Positions 37,601-50,900 of a stretch of DNA of 64,000 nt are shown here, one piece after another; within the stretch, counting starts at the first letter, position 1; the number at the start of each line of letters is the position of its first letter. Below the pieces are notes generated by a model. That model was not told where the DNA came from. It made no database searches and saw only the letters and a program-made list of their open reading frames with translations. The position numbers and the translations under genes were made by a program. The DNA lies in assembly GCA_932294295.1 (NCBI GenBank), contig OW028576.1, positions 24,621,227 to 24,685,226 on the forward strand, written 5' to 3'. The stretch comes from Alitta virens (Eukaryota; Annelida; Polychaeta; Phyllodocida; Nereididae).

Positions 37601-40600
37601 CTAGAAATTCAGACTAGTAAAGTATTATAATACAGTCTGCATTATGGGGCTAAAGCTATGTGAGATGATGGTGTCTGTACCTTTTGGGTATCTCTAGAAG
37701 AGCACAGCAGCAAAGTATTTTAAGGCAAACTGTGCATTATGGGGTAAAAGTGTTGTGAGATGATGGTGTCTGTGCCTTGTGGGTATCTCTAGAAATTCAG
37801 ACTAGTAAAGTACTATAATACAGTCTGCATTATGGGGCTAAAGCTATGTGAGATGAAGGTGGCTGTGCCTTGTGGGCATCTCTAGAACAGCACAGCAGCA
37901 AAGCATTGTAAAGCAGTCTGTGCATTATGGGGTTCAAGCATTGTGAGATGATGGTGTCTGTGCCTTGTGGGTATCTCTAGAAATTCAGACTAGTAAAGTA
38001 TTATAATACAGTCTGTGCATTATGGGGCTAAAGCTATGTGAGATGATGGTGTCTGTACCTTTTGGGTATCTCTAGAAGAGCACAGCAGCAAAGTATTATA
38101 AGGCAGTCTGTGCATTATGGGGTTAAAGTGTTGTGAGATGATGGTGTCTGTGCCTTGTGGGTATCTCTAGACGAGCACAGCAGCAAAGTATTATAATGCA
38201 GTCTGTGCATTATGGGGTTAAAGTGTTGTGAGATGATGGTGTCTGTGCCTTGTGGGTATCTCTAGACGAGCACAGCAGCAAAGTATTATTATGCAGTCTG
38301 TGCATTATGGGGTTAAAGTGTTGTGAGATGATGGTGTCTGTGCCTTGTGGGTATCTCTAGACGAGCACAGCAGCAAAGTATTATAATGCAGTCTGTGCAT
38401 TATGGGGTTAAAGTGTTGTGAGATGATGGTGTCTGTGCCTTGTGGGTATCTCTAGACGAGCACAGCAGCAAAGTATTATAATGCAGTCTGTGCATTATGG
38501 GGTTAAAGTGTTGTGAGATGATGGTGTCTGTGCCTTGTGGGTATCTCAAGACGAGCACAGCAGCAAAGTATTATAATGCAGTCTGTGCATTATGGGGTTA
38601 AAGTGTTGTGAGATGATGGTGTCTGTGCCTTGTGGGTATCTCTAGACGAGCACAGCAGCAAAGTATTATAATGCAGTCTGTGCATTATGGGGTTAAAGTG
38701 TTGTGAGATGATGGTGTCTGTGCCTTGTGGGTATCTCTAGACGAGCACAGCAGCAAAGTATTATAATGCAGTCTGTGCATTATGGGGTTAAAGTGTTGTG
38801 AGATGATGGTGTCTGTGCCTTGTGGGTATCTCTAGACGAGCACAGCAGCAAAGTATTATAGGGCAAACTGTGCATTATGGGGTTAAAGTGTTGTGAGATG
38901 ATGGTGTCTGTGCCTTGTGGGTATCTCTAGACGAGCACAGCAGCAAAGTATTATAGGGCAAACTGTGCATTATGGGGTTAAAGTGTTGTGAGATGATGGG
39001 GTCTGTGCCTTGTGGGTATCTCTAGACGAGCACAGCAGCAAAGTATTATAATGCAGTCTGTGCATTATGGGGTTAAAGTGTTGTGAGATGATGGTGTCTG
39101 TGCCTTGTGGGCATCTCTAGAACAGCACAGCAGCAAAGCATTATAATGCAGTCTGTGCATTATGGGGTTAAGCCATTGTAGAATGATGGTGTCTGTGCCT
39201 TGTGGGTATCTCTAGATGAGCACAGCAGCAAAGCAGTATAATGCAGTCTGTGCATTATGGGGTTAAAGCATTGTGAGATGATGGTGTCTGAGCCTCGTGG
39301 GTATCTCTAGAAATCAGACTAGTAAAGTATTATAATACAGTCTGCATTATGGGGCTAAAGCTATGTGAGATGATGGTGTCTGTACCTTGTGGGTATCTCT
39401 AGAAGAGCACAGCAGCAAAGTATTATAAGGCAAACTGTGCATTATGGGGTTAAAGTGCTGTGAGATGATGGTGTCTGTGCCTTGTGGGTATCTCTAGACG
39501 AGCACAGCAGCAAAGTATTATAATGCAGTCTGTGCATTATGGGGTTAAAGTGTTGTGAGATGATGGTGTCTGTGCCTTGTGGGTATCTCTAGAAGAGCAC
39601 AGCAGCAAAGCATTATAATGCAGTCTGTGCATTATGGGGTTAAAGCATTGTGAGATGATGGTGTCTGTGCCTTGTGGGTATCTCTAGAAATTCAGACTAG
39701 TAAAGTATTATAATACAGTCTGCATTATGGGGCTAAAGTGTTGTGAGATGATGGTGTCTGTACCTTGTGGGTATCTCTAGAAGAGCACAGCAGCAAAGTA
39801 TTATTAGGCAAACTGTGCATTATGGGGTTAAAGTGTTGTGAGATGATGGTGTCTGTGCCTTGTGGGTATCTCTAGAAATTCAGACTAGTAAAGTATTATA
39901 ATACAGTCTGCATTATGGGGCTAAAGCTATGTGAGATGATGGTGTCTGTGCCTTGTGGGTATCTCTAGAAATTCAGACTAGTAAAGTATTATAATACAGT
40001 CTGCATTATGGGGCTAAAGCTATGTGAGATGATGGTGTCTGTACCTTGTGGGTATCTCTAGAAGAACACAGCAGCAAAGTATTATAAGGCAAACTGTGCA
40101 TTATGGGGTTAAAGTGTTGTGAGATGATGGTGTCTGTGCCTTGTGGGTATCTCTAGACGAGCACAGCAGCAAAGTATTATAATGCAGTCTGTGCATTATG
40201 GGGTTGAAGTGTTGTGAGATGATGGTGTCTGTGCCTTGTGGGTATCTCTAGAAGAGCACAGCAGCAAAGCATTATAATGCAGTCTGTGCATTATGGGGTT
40301 AAAGCATTGTGAGATGATGGTGTCTGTGCCTTGTGGGTATCTCTAGAAATTCAGACTAGTAAAGTATTATAATACAGTCTGCATTATGGGGCTAAAGCTA
40401 TGTGAGATGATGGTGTCTGTACCTTTTGGGTATCTCTAGAAGAGCACAGCAGCAAAGTATTTTAAGGCAAACTGTGCATTATGGGGTAAAAGTGTTGTGA
40501 GATGATGGTGTCTGTGCCTTGTGGGTATCTCTAGAAATTCAGACTAGTAAAGTACTATAATACAGTCTGCATTATGGGGCTAAAGCTATGTGAGATGAAG

Positions 40601-43600
40601 GTGGCTGTGCCTTGTGGGCATCTCTAGAACAGCACAGCAGCAAAGCATTGTAAAGCAGTCTGTGCATTATGGGGTTCAAGCATTGTGAGATGATGGTGTC
40701 TGTGCCTTGTGGGTATCTCTAGAAATTCAGACTAGTAAAGTATTATAATACAGTCTGTGCATTATGGGGCTAAAGCTATGTGAGATGATGGTGTCTGTAC
40801 CTTTTGGGTATCTCTAGAAGAGCACAGCAGCAAAGTATTATAAGGCAGTCTGTGCATTATGGGGTTAAAGTGTTGTGAGATGATGGTGTCTGTGCCTTGT
40901 GGGTATCTCTAGACGAGCACAGCAGCAAAGTATTATAATGCAGTCTGTGCATTATGGGGTTAAAGTGTTGTGAGATGATGGTGTCTGTGCCTTGTGGGTA
41001 TCTCTAGACGAGCACAGCAGCAAAGTATTATTATGCAGTCTGTGCATTATGGGGTTAAAGTGTTGTGAGATGATGGTGTCTGTGCCTTGTGGGTATCTCT
41101 AGACGAGCACAGCAGCAAAGTATTATAATGCAGTCTGTGCATTATGGGGTTAAAGTGTTGTGAGATGATGGTGTCTGTGCCTTGTGGGTATCTCTAGACG
41201 AGCACAGCAGCAAAGTATTATAATGCAGTCTGTGCATTATGGGGTTAAAGTGTTGTGAGATGATGGTGTCTGTGCCTTGTGGGTATCTCAAGACGAGCAC
41301 AGCAGCAAAGTATTATAATGCAGTCTGTGCATTATGGGGTTAAAGTGTTGTGAGATGATGGTGTCTGTGCCTTGTGGGTATCTCTAGACGAGCACAGCAG
41401 CAAAGTATTATAATGCAGTCTGTGCATTATGGGGTTAAAGTGTTGTGAGATGATGGTGTCTGTGCCTTGTGGGTATCTCTAGACGAGCACAGCAGCAAAG
41501 TATTATAATGCAGTCTGTGCATTATGGGGTTAAAGTGTTGTGAGATGATGGTGTCTGTGCCTTGTGGGTATCTCTAGAAATTCAGACTAGTAAAGTATTA
41601 TAATACAGTCTGCATTATGGGGCTAAAGCTATGTGAGATGATGGTGTCTGTGCCTTGTGGGTATCTCTAGAAATTCAGACTAGTAAAGTATTATAATACA
41701 GTCTGCATTATGGGGCTAAAGCTATGTGAGATGATGGTGTCTGTACCTTGTGGGTATCTCTAGAAGAACACAGCAGCAAAGTATTATAAGGCAAACTGTG
41801 CATTATGGGGTTAAAGTGTTGTGAGATGATGGTGTCTGTGCCTTGTGGGTATCTCTAGACGAGCACAGCAGCAAAGTATTATAATGCAGTCTGTGCATTA
41901 TGGGGTTGAAGTGTTGTGAGATGATGGTGTCTGTGCCTTGTGGGTATCTCTAGAAGAGCACAGCAGCAAAGCATTATAATGCAGTCTGTGCATTATGGGG
42001 TTAAAGCATTGTGAGATGATGGTGTCTGTGCCTTGTGGGTATCTCTAGAAATTCAGACTAGTAAAGTATTATAATACAGTCTGCATTATGGGGCTAAAGC
42101 TATGTGAGATGATGGTGTCTGTACCTTTTGGGTATCTCTAGAAGAGCACAGCAGCAAAGTATTTTAAGGCAAACTGTGCATTATGGGGTAAAAGTGTTGT
42201 GAGATGATGGTGTCTGTGCCTTGTGGGTATCTCTAGAAATTCAGACTAGTAAAGTATTATAATACAGTCTGCATTATGGGGCTAAAGCTATGTGAGATGA
42301 TGGTGTCTGTGCCTTGTGGGCATCTCTAGAACAGCACAGCAGCAAAGCATTGTAAAGCAGTCTGTGCATTATGGGGTTCAAGCATTGTGAGATGATGGTG
42401 TCTGTGCCTTGTGGGTATCTCTAGAAATTCAGACTAGTAAAGTATTATAATACAGTCTGTGCATTATGGGGCTAAAGCTATGTGAGATGATGGTGTCTGT
42501 ACCTTTTGGGTATCTCTAGAAGAGCACAGCAGCAAAGTATTATAAGGCAAACTGTGCATTATGGGGTTAAAGTGTTGTGAGATGATGGTGTCTGTGCCTT
42601 GTGGGTATCTCTAGACGAGCACAGCAGCAAAGTATTATAATGCAGTCTGTGCATTATGGGGTTAAAGTGTTGTGAGATGATGGTGTCTGTGCCTTGTGGG
42701 TATCTCTAGACGAGCACAGCAGCAAAGTATTATAGGGCAAACTGTGCATTATGGGGTTAAAGTGTTGTGAGATGATGGTGTCTGTGCCTTGTGGGTATCT
42801 CTAGACGAGCACAGCAGCAAAGTATTATAATGCAGTCTGTGCATTATGGGGTTAAAGTGTTGTGAGATGATGGTGTCTGTGCCTTGTGGGCATCTCTAGA
42901 ACAGCACAGCAGCAAAGCATTATAATGCAGTCTGTGCATTATGGGGTTAAGCCATTGTAGAATGATGGTGTCTGTGCCTTGTGGGTATCTCTAGATGAGC
43001 ACAGCAGCAAAGCAGTATAATGCAGTCTGTGCATTATGGGGTTAAAGCATTGTGAGATGATGGTGTCTGAGCCTCGTGGGTATATCTAGAAATCAGACTA
43101 GTAAAGTATTATAATACAGTCTGCATTATGGGGCTAAAGCTATGTGAGATGATGGTGTCTGTACCTTGTGGGTATCTCTAGAAGAGCACAGCAGCAAAGT
43201 ATTATAAGGCAAACTGTGCATTATGGGGTTAAAGTGCTGTGAGATGATGGTGTCTGTGCCTTGTGGGTATCTCTAGACGAGCACAGCAGCAAAGTATTAT
43301 AATGCAGTCTGTGCATTATGGGGTTAAAGTGTTGTGAGATGATGGTGTCTGTGCCTTGTGGGTATCTCTAGAAGAGCACAGCAGCAAAGCATTATAATGC
43401 AGTCTGTGCATTATGGGGTTAAAGCATTGTGAGATGATGGTGTCTGTGCCTTGTGGGTATCTCTAGAAATTCAGACTAGTAAAGTATTATAATACAGTCT
43501 GCATTATGGGGCTAAAGTGTTGTGAGATGATGGTGTCTGTACCTTGTGGGTATCTCTAGAAGAGCACAGCAGCAAAGTATTATTAGGCAAACTGTGCATT

Positions 43601-44976
43601 ATGGGGTTAAAGTGTTGTGAGATGATGGTGTCTCTGCCTTGTGGGTATCTCTAGAAATTCAGACTAGTAAAGTATTATAATACAGTCTGCATTATGGGGC
43701 TAAAGCTATGTGAGATGATGGTGTCTGTGCCTTGTGGGTATCTCTAGAAATTCAGACTAGTAAAGTATTATAATACAGTCTGCATTATGGGGCTAAAGCT
43801 ATGTGAGATGATGGTGTCTGTACCTTGTGGGTATCTCTAGAAGAACACAGCAGCAAAGTATTATAAGGCAAACTGTGCATTATGGGGTTAAAGTGTTGTG
43901 AGATGATGGTGTCTGTGCCTTGTGGGTATCTCTAGACGAGCACAGCAGCAAAGTATTATAATGCAGTCTGTGCATTATGGGGTTGAAGTGTTGTGAGATG
44001 ATGGTGTCTGTGCCTTGTGGGTATCTCTAGAAGAGCACAGCAGCAAAGCATTATAATGCAGTCTGTGCATTATGGGGTTAAAGCATTGTGAGATGATGGT
44101 GTCTGTGCCTTGTGGGTATCTCTAGAAATTCAGACTAGTAAAGTATTATAATACAGTCTGCATTATGGGGCTAAAGCTATGTGAGATGATGGTGTCTGTA
44201 CCTTGTGGGTATCTCTAGAAGAACACAGCAGCAAAGTATTATAAGGCAAACTGTGCATTATGGGGTTAAAGTGTTGTGAGATGATGGTGTCTGTGCCTTG
44301 TGGGTATCTCTAGAGGAGCACAGCAGTAAAGTATTATAATGCAGTCTGTGCATTATGGGGTTAAAGTGTTGTGAGATGATGGTGTCTGTGCCTTGTGGGT
44401 ATCTCTAGACGAGCACAGCAGCAAAGTATTATAATGCAGTCTGTGCATTATGGGGTTAAAGTGTTGTGAGATGATGGTGTCTGTGCCTTGTGGGTATCTC
44501 TAGACGAGCACAGCAGCAAAGTATTATAATGCAGTCTGTGCATTATGGGGTTAAAGTGTTGTGAGATGATGGTGTCTGTGCCTTGTGGGTATCTCTAGAC
44601 GAGCACAGCAGCAAAGTATTATAATGCAGTCTGTGCATTATGGGGATAAAGTGTTGTGAGATGATGGTGTCTGTGCCTTGTGGGTATCTCTAGACGAGCA
44701 CAGCAGCAAAGCATTATAATGCAGTCTGTGCATTATGGGGTTAAAGCATTGTGAGATGATGGTGTCTGTGCCTTGTGGGTATCTCTAGAAATTCAGACTA
44801 GTAAAGTATTATAATACAGTCTGCATTATGGGGCTAAAGCTATGTGAGATGATGGTGTCTGTACCTTGTGGGTATCTCTAGAAGAACACAGCAGCAAAGT
44901 ATTATAAGGCAAACTGTGCATTATGGGGTTAAAGTGTTGTGAGATGATGGTGTCTGTGCCTTGTGGGTATCTCTAG
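28646..44976. repeat. Beta-type higher-order blocks (three copies)
   Basis: Three blocks start at the F marker CAGTATAATG at 28646, 33845 and 43013. Exactly 1300 bp later each has the variant GAGGAGCACAGCAGTAAAG (29946, 35145, 44313). The last two copies repeat it after 663 bp (35808, 44976), but the first after 473 bp (30419), so a two-monomer gain or loss occurred. Confidence 0.8.
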
Positions 44977-47900
44977 AGGAGCACAGCAGTAAAGTATTAT
45001 AATGCAGTCTGTGCATTATGGGGTTAAAGTGTTGTGAGATGATGGTGTCTGTGCCTTGTGGGTATCTCTAGACGAGCACAGCAGCAAAGTATTATAATGC
45101 AGTCTGTGCATTATGGGGTTAAAGTGTTGTGAGATGATGGTGTCTGTGCCTTGTGGGTATCTCTAGACGAGCACAGCAGCAAAGTATTATAATGCAGTCT
45201 GTGCATTATGGGGTTAAAGTGTTGTGAGATGATGGTGTCTGTGCCTTGTGGGTATCTCTAGACGAGCACAGCAGCAAAGTATTATAGGGCAAACTGTGCA
45301 TTATGGGGTTAAAGTGTTGTGAGATGATGGTGTCTGTGCCTTGTGGGTATCTCTAGACGAGCACAGCAGCAAAGTATTATAGGGCAAACTGTGCATTATG
45401 GGGTTAAAGTGTTGTGAGATGATGGTGTCTGTGCCTTGTGGGTATCTCTAGACGAGCACAGCAGCAAAGTATTATAATGCAGTCTGTGCATTATGGGGTT
45501 AAAGTGTTGTGAGATGATGGTGTCTGTGCCTTGTGGGCATCTCTAGAACAGCACAGCAGCAAAGCATTATAATGCAGTCTGTGCATTATGGGGTTAAGCC
45601 ATTGTAGAATGATGGTGTCTGTGCCTTGTGGGTATCTCTAGATGAGCACAGCAGCAAAGCAGTATAATGCAGTCTGTGCATTATGGGGTTAAAGCATTGT
45701 GAGATGATGGTGTCTGAGCCTCGTGGGTATCTCTAGAAATCAGACTAGTAAAGTATTATAATACAGTCTGCATTATGGGGCTAAAGCTATGTGAGATGAT
45801 GGTGTCTGTACCTTGTGGGTATCTCTAGAAGAGCACAGCAGCAAAGTATTATAAGGCAAACTGTGCATTATGGGGTTAAAGTGCTGTGAGATGATGGTGT
45901 CTGTGCCTTGTGGGTATCTCTAGACGAGCACAGCAGCAAAGTATTATAATGCAGTCTGTGCATTATGGGGTTAAAGTGTTGTGAGATGATGGTGTCTGTG
46001 CCTTGTGGGTATCTCTAGAAGAGCACAGCAGCAAAGCATTATAATGCAGTCTGTGCATTATGGGGTTAAAGCATTGTGAGATGATGGTGTCTGTGCCTTG
46101 TGGGTATCTCTAGAAATTCAGACTAGTAAAGTATTATAATACAGTCTGCATTATGGGGCTAAAGTGTTGTGAGATGATGGTGTCTGTACCTTGTGGGTAT
46201 CTCTAGAAGAGCACAGCAGCAAAGTATTATTAGGCAAACTGTGCATTATGGGGTTAAAGTGTTGTGAGATGATGGTGTCTGTGCCTTGTGGGTATCTCTA
46301 GAAATTCAGACTAGTAAAGTATTATAATACAGTCTGCATTATGGGGCTAAAGCTATGTGAGATGATGGTGTCTGTGCCTTGTGGGTATCTCTAGAAATTC
46401 AGACTAGTAAAGTATTATAATACAGTCTGCATTATGGGGCTAAAGCTATGTGAGATGATGGTGTCTGTACCTTGTGGGTATCTCTAGAAGAACACAGCAG
46501 CAAAGTATTATAAGGCAAACTGTGCATTATGGGGTTAAAGTGTTGTGAGATGATGGTGTCTGTGCCTTGTGGGTATCTCTAGACGAGCACAGCAGCAAAG
46601 TATTATAATGCAGTCTGTGCATTATGGGGTTGAAGTGTTGTGAGATGATGGTGTCTGTGCCTTGTGGGTATCTCTAGAAGAGCACAGCAGCAAAGCATTA
46701 TAATGCAGTCTGTGCATTATGGGGTTAAAGCATTGTGAGATGATGGTGTCTGTGCCTTGTGGGTATCTCTAGAAATTCAGACTAGTAAAGTATTATAATA
46801 CAGTCTGCATTATGGGGCTAAAGCTATGTGAGATGATGGTGTCTGTACCTTTTGGGTATCTCTAGAAGAGCACAGCAGCAAAGTATTTTAAGGCAAACTG
46901 TGCATTATGGGGTAAAAGTGTTGTGAGATGATGGTGTCTGTGCCTTGTGGGTATCTCTAGAAATTCAGACTAGTAAAGTACTATAATACAGTCTGCATTA
47001 TGGGGCTAAAGCTATGTGAGATGATGGTGGCTGTGCCTTGTGGGCATCTCTAGAACAGCACAGCAGCAAAGCATTGTAAAGCAGTCTGTGCATTATGGGG
47101 TTCAAGCATTGTGAGATGATGGTGTCTGTGCCTTGTGGGTATCTCTAGAAATTCAGACTAGTAAAGTATTATAATACAGTCTGTGCATTATGGGGCTAAA
47201 GCTATGTGAGATGATGGTGTCTGTACCTTTTGGGTATCTCTAGAAGAGCACAGCAGCAAAGTATTATAAGGCAGTCTGTGCATTATGGGGTTAAAGTGTT
47301 GTGAGATGATGGTGTCTGTGCCTTGTGGGTATCTCTAGACGAGCACAGCAGCAAAGTATTATAATGCAGTCTGTGCATTATGGGGTTAAAGTGTTGTGAG
47401 ATGATGGTGTCTGTGCCTTGTGGGTATCTCTAGACGAGCACAGCAGCAAAGTATTATTATGCAGTCTGTGCATTATGGGGTTAAAGTGTTGTGAGATGAT
47501 GGTGTCTGTGCCTTGTGGGTATCTCTAGACGAGCACAGCAGCAAAGTATTATAATGCAGTCTGTGCATTATGGGGTTAAAGTGTTGTGAGATGATGGTGT
47601 CTGTGCCTTGTGGGTATCTCTAGACGAGCACAGCAGCAAAGTATTATAATGCAGTCTGTGCATTATGGGGTTAAAGTGTTGTGAGATGATGGTGTCTGTG
47701 CCTTGTGGGTATCTCAAGACGAGCACAGCAGCAAAGTATTATAATGCAGTCTGTGCATTATGGGGTTAAAGTGTTGTGAGATGATGGTGTCTGTGCCTTG
47801 TGGGTATCTCTAGACGAGCACAGCAGCAAAGTATTATAATGCAGTCTGTGCATTATGGGGTTAAAGTGTTGTGAGATGATGGTGTCTGTGCCTTGTGGGT

Positions 47901-50900
47901 ATCTCTAGACGAGCACAGCAGCAAAGTATTATAATGCAGTCTGTGCATTATGGGGTTAAAGTGTTGTGAGATGATGGTGTCTGTGCCTTGTGGGTATCTC
48001 TAGAAATTCAGACTAGTAAAGTATTATAATACAGTCTGCATTATGGGGCTAAAGCTATGTGAGATGATGGTGTCTGTGCCTTGTGGGTATCTCTAGAAAT
48101 TCAGACTAGTAAAGTATTATAATACAGTCTGCATTATGGGGCTAAAGCTATGTGAGATGATGGTGTCTGTACCTTGTGGGTATCTCTAGAAGAACACAGC
48201 AGCAAAGTATTATAAGGCAAACTGTGCATTATGGGGTTAAAGTGTTGTGAGATGATGGTGTCTGTGCCTTGTGGGTATCTCTAGACGAGCACAGCAGCAA
48301 AGTATTATAATGCAGTCTGTGCATTATGGGGTTGAAGTGTTGTGAGATGATGGTGTCTGTGCCTTGTGGGTATCTCTAGAAGAGCACAGCAGCAAAGCAT
48401 TATAATGCAGTCTGTGCATTATGGGGTTAAAGCATTGTGAGATGATGGTGTCTGTGCCTTGTGGGTATCTCTAGAAATTCAGACTAGTAAAGTATTATAA
48501 TACAGTCTGCATTATGGGGCTAAAGCTATGTGAGATGATGGTGTCTGTACCTTTTGGGTATCTCTAGAAGAGCACAGCAGCAAAGTATTTTAAGGCAAAC
48601 TGTGCATTATGGGGTAAAAGTGTTGTGAGATGATGGTGTCTGTGCCTTGTGGGTATCTCTAGACGAGCACAGCAGCAAAGTATTATAATGCAGTCTGTGC
48701 ATTATGGGGTTAAAGTGTTGTGAGATGATGGTGTCTGTGCCTTGTGGGTATCTCTAGACGAGCACAGCAGCAAAGTATTATAATGCAGTCTGTGCATTAT
48801 GGGGTTAAAGTGTTGTGAGATGATGGTGTCTGTGCCTTGTGGGTATCTCTAGACGAGCACAGCAGCAAAGTATTATAATGCAGTCTGTGCATTATGGGGT
48901 TAAAGTGTTGTGAGATGATGGTGTCTGTGCCTTGTGGGTATCTCTAGACGAGCACAGCAGCAAAGTATTATAATGCAGTCTGTGCATTATGGGGTTAAAG
49001 TGTTGTGAGATGATGGTGTCTGTGCCTTGTGGGTATCTCTAGACGAGCACAGCAGCAAAGTATTATAGGGCAAACTGTGCATTATGGGGTTAAAGTGTTG
49101 TGAGATGATGGTGTCTGTGCCTTGTGGGTATCTCTAGACGAGCACAGCAGCAAAGTATTATAGGGCAAACTGTGCATTATGGGGTTAAAGTGTTGTGAGA
49201 TGATGGTGTCTGTGCCTTGTGGGTATCTCTAGACGAGCACAGCAGCAAAGTGTTATAATGCAGTCTGTGCATTATGGGGTTAAAGTGTTGTGAGATGATG
49301 GTGTCTGTGCCTTGTGGGCATCTCTAGAACAGCACAGCAGCAAAGCATTATAATGCAGTCTGTGCATTATGGGGTTAAGCCATTGTAGAATGATGGTGTC
49401 TGTGCCTTGTGGGTATCTCTAGATGAGCACAGCAGCAAAGCAGTATAATGCAGTCTGTGCATTATGGGGTTAAAGCATTGTGAGATGATGGTGTCTGAGC
49501 CTCGTGGGTATCTCTAGAAATCAGACTAGTAAAGTATTATAATACAGTCTGCATTATGGGGCTAAAGCTATGTGAGATGATGGTGTCTGTACCTTGTGGG
49601 TATCTCTAGAAGAGCACAGCAGCAAAGTATTATAAGGCAAACTGTGCATTATGGGGTTAAAGTGCTGTGAGATGATGGTGTCTGTGCCTTGTGGGTATCT
49701 CTAGACGAGCACAGCAGCAAAGTATTATAATGCAGTCTGTGCATTATGGGGTTAAAGTGTTGTGAGATGAGGGTGTCTGTGCCTTGTGGGTATCTCTAGA
49801 AGAGCACAGCAGCAAAGCATTATAATGCAGTCTGTGCATTATGGGGTTAAAGCATTGTGAGATGATGGTGTCTGTGCCTTGTGGGTATCTCTAGAAATTC
49901 AGACTAGTAAAGTATTATAATACAGTCTGCATTATGGGGCTAAAGTGTTGTGAGATGATGGTGTCTGTACCTTGTGGGTATCTCTAGAAGAGCACAGCAG
50001 CAAAGTATTATTAGGCAAACTGTGCATTATGGGGTTAAAGTGTTGTGAGATGATGGTGTCTGTGCCTTGTGGGTATCTCTAGAAATTGAGACTAGTAAAG
50101 TATTATAATACAGTCTGCATTATGGGGCTAAAGTGTTGTGAGATGATGGTGTCTGTACCTTGTGGGTATCTCTAGAAGAGCACAGCAGCAAAGTATTATT
50201 AGGCAAACTGTGCATTATGGGGTTAAAGTGTTGTGAGATGATGGTGTCTGTGCCTTGTGGGTATCTCTAGACGAGCACAGCAGCAAAGTATTATAATGCA
50301 GTCTGTGCATTATGGGGTTAAAGTGTTGTGAGATGATGGTGTCTGTGCCTTGTGGGTATCTCTAGACGAGCACAGCAGCAAAGTATTATAATGCAGTCTG
50401 TGCATTATGGGGTTAAAGTGTTGTGAGATGATGGTGTCTGTGCCTTGTGGGTATCTCTAGACGAGCACAGCAGCAAAGTATTATAATGCAGTCTGTGCAT
50501 TATGGGGTTAAAGTGTTGTGAGATGATGGTGTCTGTGCCTTGTGGGTATCTCTAGACGAGCACAGCAGCAAAGTATTATAATGCAGTCTGTGCATTATGG
50601 GGTTAAAGTGTTGTGAGATGATGGTGTCTGTGCCTTGTGGGTATCTCTAGACGAGCACAGCAGCAAAGTATTATAATGCAGTCTGTGCATTATGGGGTTA
50701 AAGTGTTGTGAGATGATGGTGTCTGTGCCTTGTGGGTATCTCTAGACGAGCACAGCAGCAAAGTATTATAATGCAGTCTGTGCATTATGGGGTTAAAGTG
50801 TTGTGAGATGATGGTGTCTGTGCCTTGTGGGTATCTCTAGACGAGCACAGCAGCAAAGTATTATAATGCAGTCTGTGCATTATGGGGTTAAAGTGTTGTG

